DNA of 64,000 bases from Sulfomarinibacter sp963733915 (GTDB lineage: Bacteria; Acidobacteriota; Thermoanaerobaculia; Thermoanaerobaculales; Sulfomarinibacteraceae), in NCBI GenBank assembly GCA_963733915.1, contig CAVTEP010000011.1, positions 1,078,238-1,142,237 on the forward strand. The letters are read 5' to 3'. The position numbers and the translations under genes are program-made. The notes beneath the pieces are model-generated. The model was given only the letters and a program-made list of their open reading frames with translations, ran no database searches and was not told the DNA's origin. Shown piece after piece: positions 63,794 through 64,000 of the stretch (position 1 is the first letter of the stretch; each line of letters opens with the position of its first letter).

Positions 63794-64000
63794 ATGATCA
63801 ATGTTGCCGAAGTCGATGTCGTGGTCGCGGCGCCGGTCGTGATTGGCGGCCTTTCCGGGTTGGCGACGGCCCGAGGGGTTTCGACCTGGTATCGACGTGG
63901 TTGAACTGTCATCAACCCCGCGCGTGGGTCTTCGGGCCGGTCTGGACGTGCTTTACATCATGATGGGGGTGGCCGCCTACCTCGTCTGGCGGCACGGCAT
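63794..64000 (+). pseudogene. TspO/MBR-like protein start, broken, running off the window
   Basis: Frame 1 reads MINVAEVDVVVAAPVVIGGL then SGLATARGVSTWYRRG and stops. Frame 2 picks up PRAWVFGPVWT. Frame 3 continues VLYIMMGVAAYLVW to the window end. Together these are the TspO hallmarks (WY..L, WVFGPVWT, LY..MG.AA). At least two indels separate them within 60 bases, and the usual KPxWxPP segment is shortened. Pseudogene or poor sequence. Confidence 0.7.

Overview
The window is a contiguous, GC-rich (clearly above 60% by eye), gene-dense bacterial chromosome segment. The cell-wall genes (meso-diaminopimelate-type MurE), TonB and a beta-barrel-like protein point to a diderm. Gene content and style (tightly overlapping operons, serine/threonine-kinase remnant, BrnTA, a tmRNA tag ending in NNYALAA) fit Acidobacteriota, perhaps a Thermoanaerobaculia-like lineage. 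That placement is inference and not proven by the sequence.

Layout. 1-11.9 kb is the division and cell wall cluster: murE (cut by the window start), murF, mraY, murD, ftsW, murG, murC, ftsQ, ftsA, ftsZ. The genes overlap or abut almost throughout, and a strong terminator follows ftsZ. 12.4-20.4 kb holds housekeeping and membrane genes (GST-like, alpha/beta hydrolase, HtrA-type protease, BI-1 family, PEP carboxykinase). 20.4-20.9 kb is a minus-strand tRNA operon (Pro, Arg, His, Arg) with a clear promoter and terminator. 21-26 kb carries RNase PH, an outer-membrane-like protein and an amidase/GerMN/glutamate racemase operon. 26.4-26.8 kb is tmRNA (ssrA); its 3' end is duplicated next to a small MITE-like element. 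ComM/YifB (frameshifted) and TonB follow.

29.6-42.0 kb is a long respiratory array: nuoA-B-C-D-H-I-J-K-L-M-N without nuoE/F/G, then the membrane part of an ATP synthase (two AtpI/AtpZ-like genes, atpB, atpE). There is one good promoter before nuoA and one terminator after atpE. The c subunit shows the ligand pattern of Na+-binding rings. 42-47.6 kb contains an ECF sigma factor, a quinone-oxidoreductase-like enzyme, a secreted glyoxalase-like protein (frameshifted), a DUF502 protein and purA. 47.6-52.2 kb looks like a decayed island at tRNA-Lys: an ATPase (AAA/DUF4143), a truncated protein kinase, an M28 peptidase and BrnT/BrnA, ending at partial tRNA-Lys copies.

52.4-64 kb is a stress and lipid-modification region: a membrane-anchored degenerate Mrr-like protein, a flavin reductase, an MhqD/MhqO-like pair, and an operon of FAD oxidoreductase, DUF1365, two cyclopropane-synthase-type methyltransferases, a CIA30 gene and a TIGR02450 gene. 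DUF1295 is divergent from it across a spacer with three similar operator-like sites. A frameshifted glutathionyl-hydroquinone reductase and a broken TspO start close the window.

The most striking non-gene signal is a set of intergenic foldback elements built from short tandem arrays with a period of exactly seven bases. The heptamer differs from place to place (GATTTCG, AACTCAA, GAATGAG, GAATTCC and others), but the architecture recurs at six loci. Several genes need exactly one base removed to restore their frame (comM, VOC, CIA30 twice, hydroquinone reductase), so either assembly insertions or real decay must be considered.
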